DNA of 6,526 nt from Candidatus Taylorbacteria bacterium RIFCSPLOWO2_01_FULL_50_130 (GTDB lineage: Bacteria > Patescibacteriota > Minisyncoccia > Phycocordibacterales > UBA10002), in NCBI GenBank assembly GCA_001821155.1, contig MHSB01000023.1:4490-11015 (forward strand), given 5' to 3'. The notes under the pieces are model-generated. The model searched no databases and had not been told where the DNA came from. It saw nothing but the letters and a program-made list of their open reading frames with translations. The translations under genes and the position numbers were made by a program. Position 1 is the first letter of the stretch. Each line of letters starts with the position of its first letter. Of this stretch, positions 5,701-6,526 are shown one piece after another.

Positions 5701-6394
5701 GGGAAAGTCCGTCATGAACTTCCTTCAGCTTGGCGCGGAGGAGAAGGTTACCTCCATTCTTCCGATGCCGAAGGAGGTGAAGGGGGCCGCGCTCTCGCTC
5801 CTTATGATTACGCGCGCCGGCATCGGGAAAAAGACGAAAGCCGCAAGTTTTCATGACGTTCGGCGAAGCGGCCTCATCGCGATTAAGCTGAAAGCGGGTG
5901 ACGAGCTTGTTTCCGCGTCGTTCGTCGAGAAAGGCGACGAAGCGGTGCTCGTTACCGGAAAAGGTCAATCCATACGCTTCAAGGTAAGCGACATTCGCGA
6001 GATGGGGAGGGGAGCTTCGGGCGTCAAAGCCATGCGCCTTAAAAAGGGAGACACAATCGTCGGCACCGGCATTATCGGGAAGAAGATGGAGCATCCCGAA
6101 CTTCTGGTCATCATGAAAAACGGCTATGGAAAGAGAACAAAACTCAAGGAATACAAGACTCAAAAACGCGGTGGAAGCGGCGTCAAAACCGCGAAAATCA
6201 GCTCAAAAACAGGCGACCTTATCGCGGCGCACGTCATCACTTCTCCAAACGAGGAGGTTGTCGCCATCTCGCGCAAAAGTCAGGTGATTCGCACCGATGT
6301 CAAGGGGATCGCGACGCTTAGTCGGCAGACGCAGGGGGTGCGGATTATGAAATTGCGGGAGGGGGATTCAATAGCCTCGCTCACTTGCCTCTAA
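2762..6394 (+). CDS. gyrA: DNA gyrase subunit A precursor with in-frame intein, 1210 aa
   Basis: GyrA cuts and religates DNA to introduce negative supercoils, working with GyrB in the cytoplasm. Removing the 394-residue intein gives 816 residues, normal for the family. Visible in the precursor: GLKPVHRRILYSM (46-58), the quinolone-pocket helix YHPHGDISVYD (83-93), GQGNMG (111-116), then after the intein SLDGDPPAAYRYTEAKM with the catalytic Tyr at 522 (128 after splicing; E. coli Tyr122). NGTLGIAVGMATNIPPHN (569-586) and the segment FKFSDIQARAILDMRLQKLA at 812 mark the core and tower. The C-terminal pinwheel has the GyrA box QRRGGIG (925-931) and a degenerate copy QKRGGSG (1134-1140); the first favours GyrA over ParC. 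Ile89 occupies the E. coli Ser83 position, and Tyr520 replaces the usual Met. ATG 2762 is the first in-frame Met after TAA 2747, without a Shine-Dalgarno; Met13 is an alternative. Confidence 0.97.
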   Translation: MPQSEPKTPRPSMVVPRDINAEMKESYLDYAMSVITARALPDARDGLKPVHRRILYSMHEMGLTASAKTRKSATVVGDVLGKYHPHGDISVYDAMVKMAQDFSFRYPLVIGQGNMGCFTKDTKVRLSDGRSLSFGDLVEEEKQGKRNYTFTVDKNKRVKIVRIIHPRVTRRNAELIQVTLDNGEKIRSTPDHRYLLKNGAYKEARHLKSGESLMPLYTRLSKKGDAPLTDMEEYEMILHPNHREWVFTHHLADEFNITNAVYSRSAGRVRHHRDFNKLNNSPENILRMHWLDHRRLHSALTKERHQNDKEYVRKIAEGHRVFWDKRESRERMGERVSQQNREKWKNPEYREKMRVFLSDVNKKYIAAHPERRIEYGKRMTARLKESWQNPEYRTWMHEKIIKGNKNHRTNRTGKLKFDTICRNILSSGKQLTASSFEEKRKEVYPYGAATGWETGLSRYYNGNAETVQASIVANHKVVSVQQLQEREDVYDLTIDDTHNFALAAGVFVHNSLDGDPPAAYRYTEAKMSRLAGDMLSDIEKDTVDLRPNFDGTRREPVVLPAGAPNLLLNGTLGIAVGMATNIPPHNLREVISAAVHLIDNEDATTEDLLTFIQGPDFPTGGVVFGAKDMHHAYSTGKGGVVTRGVAEIVENKGGQFQIIITSIPYRVNKAELIVRIADLVREKKVEGIKGLRDESTKDVRIVIDLKQESFPEKVLNFLYKHTPLEETFHFNTVALVHGVPQTLSLKALLSEFLSHRREVMKRRTSFDLARATEREHILLGLKKALDHIDEIIKLIKKSKDVDDARTSLIQTFKFSDIQARAILDMRLQKLAGLERKKVEEELKMVQALIAELNGILGSEKKMLAVIKRELQGIGEKYGDERRTRVVKHGAKEFSEEDLIPDEDAVLVLTKGGYVKRTDPEEYRKQRRGGIGVVDLDTKDEDFVTHVITGTAHNDLLFFTDMGKAYQIKMYEIPEARRATKGKSVMNFLQLGAEEKVTSILPMPKEVKGAALSLLMITRAGIGKKTKAASFHDVRRSGLIAIKLKAGDELVSASFVEKGDEAVLVTGKGQSIRFKVSDIREMGRGASGVKAMRLKKGDTIVGTGIIGKKMEHPELLVIMKNGYGKRTKLKEYKTQKRGGSGVKTAKISSKTGDLIAAHVITSPNEEVVAISRKSQVIRTDVKGIATLSRQTQGVRIMKLREGDSIASLTCL
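3110..4291 (+). mobile_element. GyrA intein with HNH homing endonuclease, 394 aa
   Basis: The intein splices itself out of GyrA by standard class 1 chemistry. It begins with Cys1 (block A, CFTKDTKVRL), has block B with T-P-D-H at 73-76, and ends VYDLTIDDTHNFALAAGVFVHN-like (blocks F/G) with His393-Asn394; the next extein residue is Ser. The insertion has HNH residues at 155-181: H155-H156-x-D158, N163-N164, N168, then H177 and H181, typical of HNH nucleases (mycobacterial GyrA inteins lack this). After it, 206-290 holds about four repeats of W-x-N-P-E-Y-R-x-x-M type, similar to NUMOD-like DNA-binding modules. Residues 300-360 are a further helical segment before NHKVVSV returns to the splicing fold. 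All key residues look intact, so both splicing and nuclease activity are plausible. Codons are visibly AT-richer than in gyrA, suggesting recent transfer. Confidence 0.95.
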
Positions 6395-6410
6395 AGAAAG
6401 TACTTAGTAG
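6395..6410 (+). repeat. Dispersed 16-bp intergenic repeat, copy 2
   Basis: AGAAAGTACTTAGTAG starts immediately after the gyrA stop and is followed by CTAGTAGATAG, continuing the TAGTAG pattern. It is the inverted partner of 1131-1146, at 15 of 16 positions. No intrinsic terminator is visible after gyrA, so this short spacer may be transcribed. Confidence 0.5.
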
Positions 6411-6494
6411 CTAGTAGATAGAATTATAGATGAGACGCTATAGGCCATAAATAACTGTTACCGAAATCTCTGGTTACCGCGGGCGCGTTTTTGA

Positions 6495-6526
6495 ATGCGA
6501 AAAATCTTTGTAATCAGGGTATCAAT
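6495..6526 (+). CDS. Possible start of a downstream gene cut by the window edge
   Basis: From ATG 6495 the frame is open to the edge and reads MRKIFVIRVS, a plausible N-terminus (basic residues followed by a hydrophobic strand). No Shine-Dalgarno sequence precedes it, as for most genes here. Ten codons are too few to identify anything. The spacer before it has a direct repeat GTTACCG at 6457-6463 and 6473-6479. Confidence 0.2.
   Translation, partial: MRKIFVIRVS

Noticed and set aside
5483..6163. 226-residue open frame on the minus strand inside gyrA
   Set aside because: Shadow of the GyrA C-terminal pinwheel coding sequence, without motifs or start signals.

Overview
The window looks like part of a Patescibacteria/CPR-type bacterial chromosome, probably of the Parcubacteria kind. 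This is an inference from gene content and style: a degenerate metallo-beta-lactamase-fold protein, a short single-pass membrane protein and gyrA in a row, mostly without Shine-Dalgarno sequences, separated by short-motif-rich spacers. No rRNA or other taxonomic marker is present. TGA ends at least two genes, so it is read as stop.

Layout, left to right. Positions 1-214 are a noncoding control region with a perfect 30-bp palindrome (68-97), a good promoter (125-152), a hairpin (176-196) and a Shine-Dalgarno sequence. These serve an unrecognised 163-residue charged protein (215-706) that ends at a strong intrinsic terminator (726-762). Positions 849-1023 hold a frameshifted C-terminal remnant of an IS30-type transposase. 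A pyrimidine-rich leader (1051-1152) precedes an MBL-fold protein (1153-1836) that has lost most metal ligands. The next spacer contains AATATCGA-type repeats and a 222-bp MITE-like element (1944-2165) with perfect 22-bp terminal inverted repeats and a nested palindromic interior. It ends 21 bp before a small membrane protein gene (2187-2540). A hairpin-rich leader (2541-2761) leads into gyrA (2762-6394). The last 132 bp are intergenic, with possibly the first codons of another gene.

The main feature is gyrA. It encodes a 1210-residue precursor interrupted by a 394-residue class 1 intein (3110-4291) that carries an HNH homing endonuclease and about four tandem W-x-N-P-E-Y-R-type repeats. The intein lies between Gly116 and Ser511 in the GQGN(F/M)G-S motif, 12 residues before the catalytic tyrosine. 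Splicing should leave an 816-residue GyrA, and the gyrase is expected to lack its tyrosine in working context until splicing occurs. The GyrA also has Ile at the position equivalent to E. coli Ser83, the main fluoroquinolone-resistance site.

The window therefore combines a housekeeping topoisomerase gene with three kinds of mobile DNA: an active-looking intein, a MITE-like element and a dead IS30 remnant. I do not see a defence system, CRISPR array, tRNA or rRNA.
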